From Streptantibioticus parmotrematis (lineage in GTDB: Bacteria > Actinomycetota > Actinomycetes > Streptomycetales > Streptomycetaceae): 64,000 nucleotides of DNA. Below the pieces are notes generated by a model. That model was given only the letters and a program-made list of their open reading frames with translations. It had not been told where the DNA came from and ran no database searches. Location of the stretch: NCBI RefSeq assembly GCF_019890615.1, contig NZ_JAINVZ010000030.1, forward strand, positions 1-64,000. The letters run 5' to 3'. Positions 7,625-16,243 of the stretch are shown piece after piece (positions within the stretch are counted from its first letter, which is position 1; each line of letters opens with the position of its first letter). The position numbers and the translations under genes are program-made.

Positions 7625-10564
7625 TCATCGCTGACCGGTGTCCCCGGCGAGGGCCGAGGCCAGTTCCGTTCTGCGGCGGATGCCCAACTTGCGGTAGGCG
7701 CTGGTGAGATGGGTCTCCACGGTGCGCCGGGCGAGGTGCAGCAGCGCGGAGATCTCCGCGTTCGTGCGGCCCTCGGCGGCGAGCGCCGCGATCCGGCGTT
7801 CGCTCGCGGTGAGCGATCCCGATCCGGTGCGCGCCGATTCCGCCCGGCGGGCGCCGCCCTCCCGCAGCGCGTGTTCCGCCGCCGTCCGCATCCGTACCGC
7901 GCCCAGCACCTCGGCGCGTTCGGCCGCCTCACGCAACGTGTCGCGGGCACGCGACCGCTGGCCGGCCGCGATCAACTGCCTGCCGCGCGCGATCAACGCC
8001 GGAATCAGTTCCGAGTCGACGGAGGTGCCCCGCAACATCTCGACGGCCTGCCCGGTCAGTTCGAGACCGCGCCGCCCGCCGGTCGCCACCCCCAGCACCC
8101 GCAACGCCCGGCCCGTCACCCGCGGGGTGCCCCACACCGCGGCGAGCCGTGCCTCCTCCTCGACCAGGACGAGGGCCTCCCGCTGCCTGCCCAGCGCCAG
8201 TTGGCACTCCGCCGCGGCCGACCGCCACGGGGTGACGACCGGACTGACGACGTCCCGCGCGGACTGCCTGCGCCCGCTCTCCAGGAAGAGGTGGAGCGCG
8301 CCCGCCGGATCACCGTAGGCGGCACGCAGCACACCCCGCGCGTACAGGAAGCGGTTCAGCTCCCAGGAGTCGGGGGAGTCCGGCAGCCGCACGGAGTCGG
8401 CGAGGCTCAGGGCCTGATCGAGACGGCCCGTCTCCACCAACGCCACGACAGCGTGCGCCTGTTCGTTGACCGACCCGGTGCGACGGGCCGCCCCCGTGTC
8501 GCTGTGCGGCGGCCCGGGATCGGCCAGCACTTGCGCGTACGCGCCACGGGCGGCGGCGATGTCGGCCCGGGTGTTGAGCAGCATGGTGTGCATCGGATGC
8601 AGCAGCGACCCGCGCTGCCCGGCCAGGCCGCGCCGCACCAGCCACTCGGCCTCGTCCAGCTCGTCCGCCCACTGCGCCACGGCGGCCGCGGTGCCCAGCA
8701 GGAACGGCTCCGCGAGCGCGTCGGCCGGCTCCTCCAACAGCGCCCTGATCCCGCGCATCGCGGCGTCCGCCGAGGTCAGCCCGGCGGTCGCCTCGTACCG
8801 GATGAGCAGGGCCCGCCCGGCCGCGCCGACCAGGCCGGGCGAGTGCCCGGCGGTCGAGCGCAGCCAGCGGTACACCTCGCTGCGGACCTGCTGATCGTGC
8901 TCCGACAGGAACGCCGACGCGGTCCGGGTCATCCGGGTCAGGCCCGGGTGGTCCGGCAGTTGCTCGTCGAGATCGCGCAGCACGTCGACCGCCGCCCGCG
9001 CCTGACCGCGTTCGGCCAGCGCGGTGCCTAGCGCCAGCGCCGCGCGCAACCGGTCACCGGGACCGCCCGGCAGCCGCGCCGCCTCCGACAGCCGGGGGAT
9101 ACCGGCCGACGACCGGCCGGTGGCGTACTCCAGCGACCCCAGCTCGGTCAGGACGGACGCCCGGCGCTGCGGCGCCAGCGGCTCGTCCAGCGCCCGCCGC
9201 AGGAACGCCATCGCGTCCTCGGGGCGGCCGCCCCCGATCGCGTGCGCGGCGGCGTCCAGCAGCGCGCCGGTGGCCCACTCCTCGCCCACCGCCCCGGTCC
9301 GCACCAGGTGCCCGGCCACCGCCTCGACGGGCTCGCCCCTGCCGAGCAGCGCCTCGGCCGCCACCCGGTGCGCGGCCCGACGCCCCGCGCTCGACCAGCC
9401 GCTGAGCACCGCGTCCCGCAGCAGCGGATGGGCGTAGCGCGGCCGCCCCTCGCGGTCACGGCGCAGCAGCCCGAGGCGGACCGTCGCCGTCAGCCAGCCC
9501 GCCACCCGCGCCGGGTCGGCCCCCGCCATCGCGGCCACCAACTCGGCGTACTCCTCGACGCCGCCGTACGGCGCCGGGCCCGCGACGCCGCCCGGGCCGT
9601 CGAGGTCCACGGCCGCCAGCGCGCGGGCCACGTCGGCGGTCGTGCGGCCCGCGTTCTCCAGCCACCACGAGACCGCGGCGGGGAAGGCACCCGACGCCAG
9701 CGCCGCGCAACTGTCCGGCAACGGCGGCGGAACCGTGCCGTCCTCCTCCCGGGCCGGCAGGTCGTCCAGCAGGGCACGCAGCAGCAGCGGGTTGCCCGCA
9801 CCCGCGCGCACGCAGTCGGCCACCCACTCCTGCCCGCCCGCGACGCCCGGCGCCACACCGGAGGCGGCGCGCACCAGGCCCGCCGCGGAGGCGGCACCGA
9901 GCGGGCCGAGCGTGAGCGTGCGCACCAGGGCGGGCGACAGACCGTGGGCCAGCCCCGCCGAGGGCGGATCGATGTCGTACTGACCGCGTTCGGTCACCAC
10001 CAGGAGTACGGGTAACCGGTCGAGCCGCAGCGCGGTCTCGGCCAGCCAGCGGTGCGACGGCCGGTCCGCGAGGTGGGCGTCGTCGACGGCCAGCAGCACC
10101 GGACCCCGCGCCGCGCACGAACGCAGCCCCCTCCACAGCCGCTCGCCGACGAGCCGGTCGTACGACGCCACGCGGCCGACCGGGCGCGGATCAGTGGGTT
10201 CCAGGGCAGAGTTGAGCAACTTCAGCACCGAACCGAAGGGCGTGGTGGCATCCTGCGGGGAGCAACGGGCACGCAGCACGTGCATGCCGCGGGCCGCCGC
10301 GTCCTCGGTGACGGCTTCCAGCACCGCCGTGCGCCCGCTGCCGGTGGCGCCCCGCAGCAGCACCAGGCGGCCGGAACCCGACCTGGCGCGGGCCGCTTCG
10401 GTGGCGACCAGCGCCAGCGCCTCCTGCCGCTCCCGCAACCGGCCCTCGTCGGCGGGTGCCGTCGCCCAGGGCAGCCCGGGTGCCCTGGGGGTCCCCGGCG
10501 CGTCCGGCGACCACGGGGTCTCGGGGATCCGGGACATCCGGGGTGTGCGCAGTATCCGTGACAT
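7625..10564 (-). CDS. Large ATP-binding LuxR-family (LAL/MalT-type) regulator
   Basis: A 979-residue transcriptional regulator. An N-terminal AAA/NTPase module has the P-loop GATGSGRTAVLEA (about 72-84) and a Walker B-like VLLAVDDAH. A long Ala/Leu/Arg-rich helical repeat region (about 280-880, TPR-like) follows. The C-terminal LuxR helix-turn-helix (about 912-970) includes LTASERRIAALAAEGRTNAE and RRTVETHLTSAYRKLG. LAL proteins integrate an effector signal with ATP binding to activate promoters. The gene is divergent from the pseudo-receiver LuxR gene at the head of the eCIS locus and shares a 156-bp intergenic region with it, so it may control that locus; this is inference. The ATG at 10564 has GGGAGGG six bases upstream. 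Confidence 0.85.
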   Translation of the reverse strand: MSRILRTPRMSRIPETPWSPDAPGTPRAPGLPWATAPADEGRLRERQEALALVATEAARARSGSGRLVLLRGATGSGRTAVLEAVTEDAAARGMHVLRARCSPQDATTPFGSVLKLLNSALEPTDPRPVGRVASYDRLVGERLWRGLRSCAARGPVLLAVDDAHLADRPSHRWLAETALRLDRLPVLLVVTERGQYDIDPPSAGLAHGLSPALVRTLTLGPLGAASAAGLVRAASGVAPGVAGGQEWVADCVRAGAGNPLLLRALLDDLPAREEDGTVPPPLPDSCAALASGAFPAAVSWWLENAGRTTADVARALAAVDLDGPGGVAGPAPYGGVEEYAELVAAMAGADPARVAGWLTATVRLGLLRRDREGRPRYAHPLLRDAVLSGWSSAGRRAAHRVAAEALLGRGEPVEAVAGHLVRTGAVGEEWATGALLDAAAHAIGGGRPEDAMAFLRRALDEPLAPQRRASVLTELGSLEYATGRSSAGIPRLSEAARLPGGPGDRLRAALALGTALAERGQARAAVDVLRDLDEQLPDHPGLTRMTRTASAFLSEHDQQVRSEVYRWLRSTAGHSPGLVGAAGRALLIRYEATAGLTSADAAMRGIRALLEEPADALAEPFLLGTAAAVAQWADELDEAEWLVRRGLAGQRGSLLHPMHTMLLNTRADIAAARGAYAQVLADPGPPHSDTGAARRTGSVNEQAHAVVALVETGRLDQALSLADSVRLPDSPDSWELNRFLYARGVLRAAYGDPAGALHLFLESGRRQSARDVVSPVVTPWRSAAAECQLALGRQREALVLVEEEARLAAVWGTPRVTGRALRVLGVATGGRRGLELTGQAVEMLRGTSVDSELIPALIARGRQLIAAGQRSRARDTLREAAERAEVLGAVRMRTAAEHALREGGARRAESARTGSGSLTASERRIAALAAEGRTNAEISALLHLARRTVETHLTSAYRKLGIRRRTELASALAGDTGQR

Positions 10565-10586
10565 CACAGGCCCTCCCGCCGTGGAG

Positions 10587-10628
10587 TCTCGTGGCCGATC
10601 TCGTGGTACCTGTCGTGACCTTCCACGA
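10587..10628. promoter_or_regulatory. Three 12-bp-period direct repeats plus an inverted half-site
   Basis: Copies of T(C/G)TCGTG(G/A) begin at 10587, 10599 and 10611, exactly 12 bp apart, and CCACGA (the inverse of TCGTGG) follows at 10623. The array lies between the two divergent regulator genes. Evenly phased repeats like this are typical operator or activator sites, so autoregulation by one of the two HTH proteins is the simplest reading. Confidence 0.5.
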
Positions 10629-10720
10629 TTGCCACGGCATGCGCGTTCCCGCAGGCTGGAAGCCGGACAGCGGCCACCGGCACCGTGGGGGCGGCGAACA
10701 GAACAACAGGGGGAGCGGTC

Positions 10721-11443
10721 TTGCGCGGTTCACTCGCGGCCCCGGTCATGACCCGGACCACGGACACCGGCCCGCACTCGGTCACGGGTGCGAGCGCGGG
10801 CGGCCCAGCCGGAGCGCCGGACGGACGGATACCGGTGGTGGTGCACGCACCCGACCCGCTCTCCCAGGCCGGGGTCCTCAGCCACCTGCGGCAGCATCCG
10901 CTGATCGACCTGGTCACCGAGGAGGCCGCCGGTCCCGGAGCGGTCGCGGTGCTGCTGGCCTGGACGCTCGAGGAGAGCACGCTCGCGCTGCTGCGCAGGC
11001 TCGTGCGCAGCGAAGGCGCCCGGGTCGTGCTGGTGGTCAGCCGTATTCGCGAGGCGGAACTGCTGGAGGTCGTCGAGTGCGGCGCCGTGGCCATCGTCTG
11101 GCGCCACGAGGCCACCGCCCACCGCCTGGCGACGGCGGTGCGCGCGGCGTTCCGCGGCGACGGGGACCTGCCCGCCGACCTGCTCGGCCGCCTCATCCAG
11201 CAAGTGGGCGCGCTCCAGCGCAGCGTGGCCAACCGGGCCGGACCTCCCTCGTCGGGACTGACGCCGCGCGAGGCGGACGTCCTGCGGCTGGTGGCCGAGG
11301 GCCTGGACACCGGGGAGATCGCCAGCAAACTGTCCTACTCCGAACGCACCGTCAAGAACGTCATGCACGGCCTCACCACGCGCCTGCATCTTCGTAACCG
11401 GGCCCATGCCGTGGCGTATGCCCTCCGGGAAGGTTACATCTGA
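10721..11443 (+). CDS. LuxR-type regulator with degenerate receiver domain
   Basis: About 240 residues. The N-terminal half has the alpha/beta pattern of a response-regulator receiver (from VVVHAPDPLSQAG to AFRG), but where the phospho-acceptor Asp should follow the third strand it reads LLAWTLEES, and the conserved Lys is not seen. It is therefore probably phosphorylation-independent. The C-terminal LuxR HTH is intact (LTPREADVLRLVAEGLDTGE then SERTVKNVMHGL). The TTG at 10721 was chosen because GGGGGAG lies five bases upstream; the ATG at 10748 has no ribosome site. It is the first plus-strand gene ahead of the eCIS genes and a LuxR gene sits in this place in other Streptomyces eCIS loci, so it is the likely cluster regulator. 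Confidence 0.82.
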   Translation: MRGSLAAPVMTRTTDTGPHSVTGASAGGPAGAPDGRIPVVVHAPDPLSQAGVLSHLRQHPLIDLVTEEAAGPGAVAVLLAWTLEESTLALLRRLVRSEGARVVLVVSRIREAELLEVVECGAVAIVWRHEATAHRLATAVRAAFRGDGDLPADLLGRLIQQVGALQRSVANRAGPPSSGLTPREADVLRLVAEGLDTGEIASKLSYSERTVKNVMHGLTTRLHLRNRAHAVAYALREGYI

Positions 11444-11675
11444 CCTGCGGGGCAGCATCGAGGGTCCTTTCGGACAGCTTCCCGTGCCCGGCTGCGGGCC
11501 CCGGCGATCATGCCGTGACGGCGGGCGGGCTGGAAGGATCGGAGGGGGAGCGCCATCGGCCGCCGCGCGAGCGGCGATCCGGTGCGCGGCCGACGTTCCC
11601 GCTGGGACGAACGCGTCGGCAGGACGAGCACATCCGCCACGAGCGGCGGTTCACGGTACGGCGGGAGCGGCGAGG

Positions 11676-12374
11676 GTGATCCACGAGGTCGACGAGGTCC
11701 TCAAGAAGCTGCTCGGCGGTGGTGCCCTGGCCGGCTCCGACATCGACGTCTCCTTCGACGCGCCCACGCGCGACTGGGCCGCGCGGCGCAACGGCCCGGC
11801 CCTCAACGCGTACCTGTACGACATACGGGAGGACGTGGCACGGCGGCAGCGCGGTTCCGTGCCGGTGCGCGACGACCGCGGAGTGGTGCTGCGCCGCCGT
11901 CAGCCGCCGCGCTGGTTCCGGCTGTCGTACCTGGTGACGGCCTGGACCAAGCGGCCGCAGGACGAACACCGGCTGCTGTCGGCGGTGCTGGCCACCCTCC
12001 TGCCCAGGGAGATCATCCCGGCCGACGAACTTCCCGGTTCACTGGGGGAACTGGGGCTGTCGGTGCCGCTGGCGGTCGCGGGGTCGCGGACCGAGGCGCA
12101 GTCGCTCGCGGAGATCTGGTCGGCGCTCGGCGGTGAACTCAAGCCCTCCCTCGACCTGATGGTGACGGCGCCCTTCCCGGCCGTCCCCGAGTACGACGCG
12201 GGCCCGCCGGTCACCGAGGGCGCGGGCGTGCGGGTCCGGGGCATCGACGGCTCGCTGGAGGGCTCGCCCGAGCGGCACCACCGCAGGCCGCTGCCCGTGC
12301 CGGACGCCGCGCGCGACGGTGCCACGGACGCCGGGCGTGAGGATGCCACGGACGGCGGGGCGGAGGAACGGTGA
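11676..12374 (+). CDS. DUF4255 / Pvc16-like eCIS protein
   Basis: A 232-residue protein. The N-terminal 180 residues match the DUF4255 (Pvc16 N-terminal) pattern: IHEVDEVLKKLL, RRNGPALNAYLYDIRED, then RWFRLSYLVTAWTKRPQDEH. The C-terminal 50 residues are charged and disordered. In phage-tail-like particles this family caps the distal end of sheath and tube. The GTG at 11676 was chosen because GGGAG lies eight bases upstream and the family homology begins there; the frame stays open about 90 codons further upstream but looks non-coding. Its stop overlaps the start of the AAA+ ATPase gene by 4 bp (GTGA), so the two are translationally coupled. Confidence 0.83.
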   Translation: MIHEVDEVLKKLLGGGALAGSDIDVSFDAPTRDWAARRNGPALNAYLYDIREDVARRQRGSVPVRDDRGVVLRRRQPPRWFRLSYLVTAWTKRPQDEHRLLSAVLATLLPREIIPADELPGSLGELGLSVPLAVAGSRTEAQSLAEIWSALGGELKPSLDLMVTAPFPAVPEYDAGPPVTEGAGVRVRGIDGSLEGSPERHHRRPLPVPDAARDGATDAGREDATDGGAEER

Positions 12375-14452
12375 CCGTGTCCGCGACCACACGGCCGGAC
12401 GCGGACACGCGAGCGCGCGGCCCCCTCGCACCGCGCCCCGGCGACGCCGACGCGCTCCTCGCCAGGCTCGGCCGCCTGCGTGAACGCCTCGCCCTGCTGG
12501 TCGAGCACCGCGCCGCCGACGACCCCACCGCGGGCGACCCGCTGCGCGGCCTGTACCTGTCCGACGACACGGCACGCCGCCTGCTGGACGCCCCCGCCGC
12601 GCCCGGACCGGCCACGACCGGCCTGCCGGACCTCGGGACGCGGGAAGGCGGTGACGCGCTGGACCGGCTGGCGGAACGCCTCGGCCTGACCGCACTGGAC
12701 GCGGGCCTGCTGCTGATCGCCCTCGCGCCGGACCTCGACCGCTCCTTCGAGCCGCTGTACGGGTACCTCAACGACGACGTCAGCCGCCGCCGCGCCACCG
12801 TCGGCCTCGCCCTCGACCTGTACGGACTCCCCGCCCACCTGCCCGCCGTACGTGGGCGCTTCCATCCGTCGGCGCCGCTGGTCGCGCTCGGACTGATGAC
12901 GGTGGCGGACCCGGAACGGCCGTTCCTCAGCCGCTCGTTGGAGGTGCCCGACCGGGTGGCCGCCCACCTCCTCGGCGACGACACCCTGGACGCGGCGCTC
13001 GCCGGACACGTGAGCCCGCTGGCCGCGCCACCCGAACGCGCCCCTCACGACGCCGAGTTCACCCGCAAGCTCACCGACCGCCTCGCCTCCGGACCGCTCT
13101 CCGCCTACCTGCGCGAGCAGCGCGAAGGCGACGCGACGGCTTGCGCGGCGACAGCGCTGCGGGCCTGCGGCCTGCCCGCGCTGCACCTGGTGCCCGAAGC
13201 CGCCGCCGCGCCCGGTACGCCGGACGCCGGGGTGCGCGAACCGGTGGCCGCACTGCTGCGTGAGGCGCGGCTGCGCGGCTGTGCGATCGTCGTCTCCCCG
13301 CTGCCCGACGACCCGGGCCCGCTGCTGCGCGCCCTCACCACGGACGACGTCACCGTGCTGTTCGCCGGGGCCCGCCCCTACGACCCGCAGTGGTGCGAGC
13401 GCGATCCACTCGTGCTGGACGTGCCCCGGCCGGGCGCCACCGGCGCGGTGGACGCCTGGTCGGCCGCGCTCGGGCCGGACGGGGACGATCCCGCGCTGGA
13501 CCTGGCCGCCACTGTCAGCGCGTACCGTCTCGGCGCTGAGCGGATCGGCCGGGCGGTGCACGCGGCCCGGAAGCTCGCCGCGTTCGACGGCACCGGACTG
13601 ACCGCCGCCCACCTGCGGCTGGTCGCCCGCCAGCAGTCGGCCTCCGGGCTGGAACGGCACGCGCGGCGCATCCGCCCGGCCGTCGGCTGGGACGACCTCG
13701 TCCTGCCCGCCGGACCGCTGGCGCAACTGCGGGAACTCGCGCTGCGCGCCCGCCACCGCGAACGCGTCCTCGGCGACTGGCGGTTGTCCGCGGGCGGCGG
13801 CCGGGGCCGGGGCGTGCTCGGGCTGTTCGCGGGCGAGTCGGGCACCGGCAAGACGCTGTCGGCCGAGGTGGTCGCCGCGGAACTCGGACTCGACCTGTAC
13901 GTCGTGCAGTTGTCGTCCGTCGTGGACAAGTACGTGGGCGAGACGGAGAAGAACCTGGAGCGCCTGTTCACCGAGGCGGACCGCACCGACGCCGTCCTGC
14001 TCTTCGACGAGGCCGACGCGGTGTTCGGCAAGCGCTCCGAGGTCAAGGACTCCCACGACCGCTACGCCAACATGGAGAGCGCCTACCTGCTCCAGCGCCT
14101 GGAGTCCTTCGACGGCATCGCGCTGCTCACCACCAACCTGCGCGCCAACATCGACGAGGCGTTCACCCGGCGCCTCGACCTCGTGATCGACTTCCCGTTC
14201 CCCGACGCGGAACAGCGCCTCGCCCTGTGGCGCACCGGTCTCGCCCACGTCCCGTGCGCCGACGGCATCGACCCGCAACCGGTCGCCCGCGACTTCGAGT
14301 TGGCCGGTGGCTCGATCCGCAGCGCCGTGGTCACCGCCGCGTACGCCGCCGCCGGGCGCGGTGAGCCGGTGACCACCGCAGACCTGCTGACCGGCGCCCG
14401 GCGCGAGTACCGCAAGGCGGGGCGCCTGGTGCCGGGCGAGGGTGGCTGGTAG
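12371..14452 (+). CDS. AAA+ ATPase of the contractile injection system (Cis15/Pvc15-like)
   Basis: A 693-residue protein. The N-terminal 450 residues are helical and Ala/Arg/Leu-rich; the C-terminal part is one classical AAA+ module with Walker A GESGTGKTLSA (about 490), Walker B VLLFDEADAVFGKR (about 540-553), a sensor Asn in LLTTNLRANIDEAF, and RRLDLVIDFPFP. eCIS loci encode one such ATPase, required for assembly or stability of the particle but not part of it. It overlaps the DUF4255 gene by 4 bp and ends at a strong hairpin, so these two genes form a separate transcription unit from the sheath operon. Confidence 0.88.
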   Translation: MTVSATTRPDADTRARGPLAPRPGDADALLARLGRLRERLALLVEHRAADDPTAGDPLRGLYLSDDTARRLLDAPAAPGPATTGLPDLGTREGGDALDRLAERLGLTALDAGLLLIALAPDLDRSFEPLYGYLNDDVSRRRATVGLALDLYGLPAHLPAVRGRFHPSAPLVALGLMTVADPERPFLSRSLEVPDRVAAHLLGDDTLDAALAGHVSPLAAPPERAPHDAEFTRKLTDRLASGPLSAYLREQREGDATACAATALRACGLPALHLVPEAAAAPGTPDAGVREPVAALLREARLRGCAIVVSPLPDDPGPLLRALTTDDVTVLFAGARPYDPQWCERDPLVLDVPRPGATGAVDAWSAALGPDGDDPALDLAATVSAYRLGAERIGRAVHAARKLAAFDGTGLTAAHLRLVARQQSASGLERHARRIRPAVGWDDLVLPAGPLAQLRELALRARHRERVLGDWRLSAGGGRGRGVLGLFAGESGTGKTLSAEVVAAELGLDLYVVQLSSVVDKYVGETEKNLERLFTEADRTDAVLLFDEADAVFGKRSEVKDSHDRYANMESAYLLQRLESFDGIALLTTNLRANIDEAFTRRLDLVIDFPFPDAEQRLALWRTGLAHVPCADGIDPQPVARDFELAGGSIRSAVVTAAYAAAGRGEPVTTADLLTGARREYRKAGRLVPGEGGW

Positions 14453-14484
14453 CAGCCAGGGTGGGGGACGGCAGGTAGCAGACC

Positions 14485-14518
14485 GGGTGGGGGCGGCTGG
14501 TATCAGCCGCCCCCACCC
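14485..14518. terminator. Perfect 15-bp stem-loop between convergent genes
   Basis: Left arm 14485-14499, loop GTAT, right arm 14504-14518, exact complement. It sits between the end of the AAA+ gene (plus) and the end of the lectin-domain gene (minus), so it can serve as a two-way terminator. Confidence 0.78.
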
Positions 14519-14533
14519 AGTCGTCGTACGGCG

Positions 14534-15934
14534 TCAGGAGGAGGCGCCGGGGACCAGGCGCCAGCCCTGGTCGTCGGTGTCGCTGCAGTTGTAGAGGGTC
14601 AGCGGCTTGGCGTTGGCCGCGTCGGAACCGTCGGAGGCGTACCCCGACACGTCCAGGCACAGCTCGTTGCTCATGTAGTTGCGGATCCAGTACAGCCCGT
14701 TCGGCCGCTTCTCCAGGGACCACAGCTGGTTGTCCTGGATGGTCCGGGTGCACGAGTACTCGCTGATGTGCGTGGTGGCCGGCTCGGGGCCGTTGCCCGG
14801 CAGGTCCATGCAGTACCCGTCCTTGTCGTTGCGGATCTGGAACAGGTCGGTGCCGTTCGGCCCCTTGCCGGGGAAGATCACGTCGAGGTCCCACAACTGG
14901 TTGTCGGAGTCCGTCGGGTCGCAGGTGTACTGGTTGACCTGACCGCCGATCGACCCGTTCCCGTAGCCGGGGATGTCCGCGCACTTGCCGGTGGCGCCGT
15001 TCATCAGCAGGATCCGCTGGTTCTTCGGCTTGGGCTTGCCGCCGCCCCCGCCACCCCCGCCCGGGGCCTGCGAGTTGCCCCCGCCACCGGGCGTCTGCGA
15101 GGGGGAGGGGCTCGGCGGCGCGAGGGAGGGCGTCACCGAGGGCCCCGGGAGCGCCGTGGCCGCCGCCTGCGCTACGCGCTCGGTGGCGAGGGTGTGCACC
15201 TGCGGCGGGTGCGCGAACCAGAAGGCGGCGAAGGCGATGGCCAGCGCCACCACCATGCCGAGCGCGGTGGCCAGCCAGCGGGGCAGCACGCCGCGCTGGG
15301 TGTACATGCCCTCCACCGGGTGCGGCCGGGACCCCGAGCGCTGCACGGCCAGGGTGTAGGGCCGCTGCTGCTTGGCGCCGAACCAGATGATCCGGTGCGG
15401 CCGCAGCGTCGTCTTCAGGAACGCCGCGCGCCCCGGGGCGATCTGCACACTGCCGGGGCGGACGTCGTACGCGAGGTGGTCGCCGTTGTCGCTGCCGGTC
15501 ACGGAGGCCGTCAGCGGGGTGTTGCCCAGGTTGTCGACGGCGAGCTTCGGACGCCCGCGGAAGCGGCCCTTGACGGTCGGCGGGACGAGTTCGGCGCGCA
15601 ACTCCGTGAACGGCGTGACGGTCAGGTTGCCCTCGGGCACCGTCGTCGCCTCGGGATGCTCGGTCGGCGTGATGCGCACCGCGTACGGATTGGGCCCCGC
15701 GGTCGCGTCCGGGGTGCGCGGCGGCGCGAACGTCAGCTCCACCGTGCCGGTCGTGCCGGGGTAGAGCCGGATCGACGGCGGCGTCACGGTGGTCCACGGC
15801 GCCACCTCGCCCACCGGCTCGAAGCGGTACTCGTCGACGACGTCACCGGTGTTGCGCAGCCGCAGACGCACGGTCGTGCTGGCACCCGGATCGACGGTCG
15901 TGGACGCGGGCTCCAGGGAGGTCCACAGGCTCAT
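14534..15934 (-). CDS. Membrane-anchored ricin-type lectin protein in the eCIS locus
   Basis: A 466-residue bitopic membrane protein. Residues 1-200 are beta-rich and lack a signal peptide, resembling one or two immunoglobulin-like domains (STTVRLRLRNTG, GTVELTFAPP). One membrane helix lies at about 221-242, followed by a Pro/Ser/Gly linker with a poly-Gly run (about 265-300) and a C-terminal ricin-type beta-trefoil (305-466) with repeated NQLWDLD and NQLWSLE motifs and paired cysteines. The predicted topology puts the Ig-like part in the cytosol and the lectin outside. It is the only gene of the locus on the opposite strand and is divergent from the sheath operon. A role in docking the particle at the membrane or sensing glycans is inference. 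Confidence 0.78.
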   Translation of the reverse strand: MSLWTSLEPASTTVDPGASTTVRLRLRNTGDVVDEYRFEPVGEVAPWTTVTPPSIRLYPGTTGTVELTFAPPRTPDATAGPNPYAVRITPTEHPEATTVPEGNLTVTPFTELRAELVPPTVKGRFRGRPKLAVDNLGNTPLTASVTGSDNGDHLAYDVRPGSVQIAPGRAAFLKTTLRPHRIIWFGAKQQRPYTLAVQRSGSRPHPVEGMYTQRGVLPRWLATALGMVVALAIAFAAFWFAHPPQVHTLATERVAQAAATALPGPSVTPSLAPPSPSPSQTPGGGGNSQAPGGGGGGGGKPKPKNQRILLMNGATGKCADIPGYGNGSIGGQVNQYTCDPTDSDNQLWDLDVIFPGKGPNGTDLFQIRNDKDGYCMDLPGNGPEPATTHISEYSCTRTIQDNQLWSLEKRPNGLYWIRNYMSNELCLDVSGYASDGSDAANAKPLTLYNCSDTDDQGWRLVPGASS

Positions 15935-16243
15935 ACGGCGACGCTATGGGAAGGCCGCGGCCATGTCGCAGGACGTGGGGCAGGGTGCGCTGCCCGAACG
16001 TGCCCGGTGCGGTGTCCGCCGGGGCAGACCGCACGACCGCGTCCACGAACCGTGGCGCGCCGGGGCCGGGCGGGGCTCCCGCCGGGCCGCCGACGGCCGC
16101 TCGACTCCCGCTCGCGGGGCGGTCGTCCAGCCCGATCGGGCAGCGAATCTGCCCCCGAACGGGGACCTGCGGACGTTTCGTCCCCGCGCTTCGCGCGTGA
16201 AGGTGGATGACGTCATATCTCGTACCCCGAGGAGAGCCAGAGC
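15935..16243. promoter_or_regulatory. Divergent promoter region of the lectin gene and sheath operon, with several dyads
   Basis: This 309-bp gap separates the minus-strand lectin gene from the sheath gene. Perfect palindromes are GCCCGATCGGGC (16130-16141) and ATGACGTCAT (16207-16216, about 28 bp before the sheath ATG). Weaker dyads are CCCCG-AA-CGGGG (16153-16164) and GGGGAC...GTCCCC just after it. The sheath gene has GAGGAG before its start. I cannot place a confident -10/-35 pair. Confidence 0.5.
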
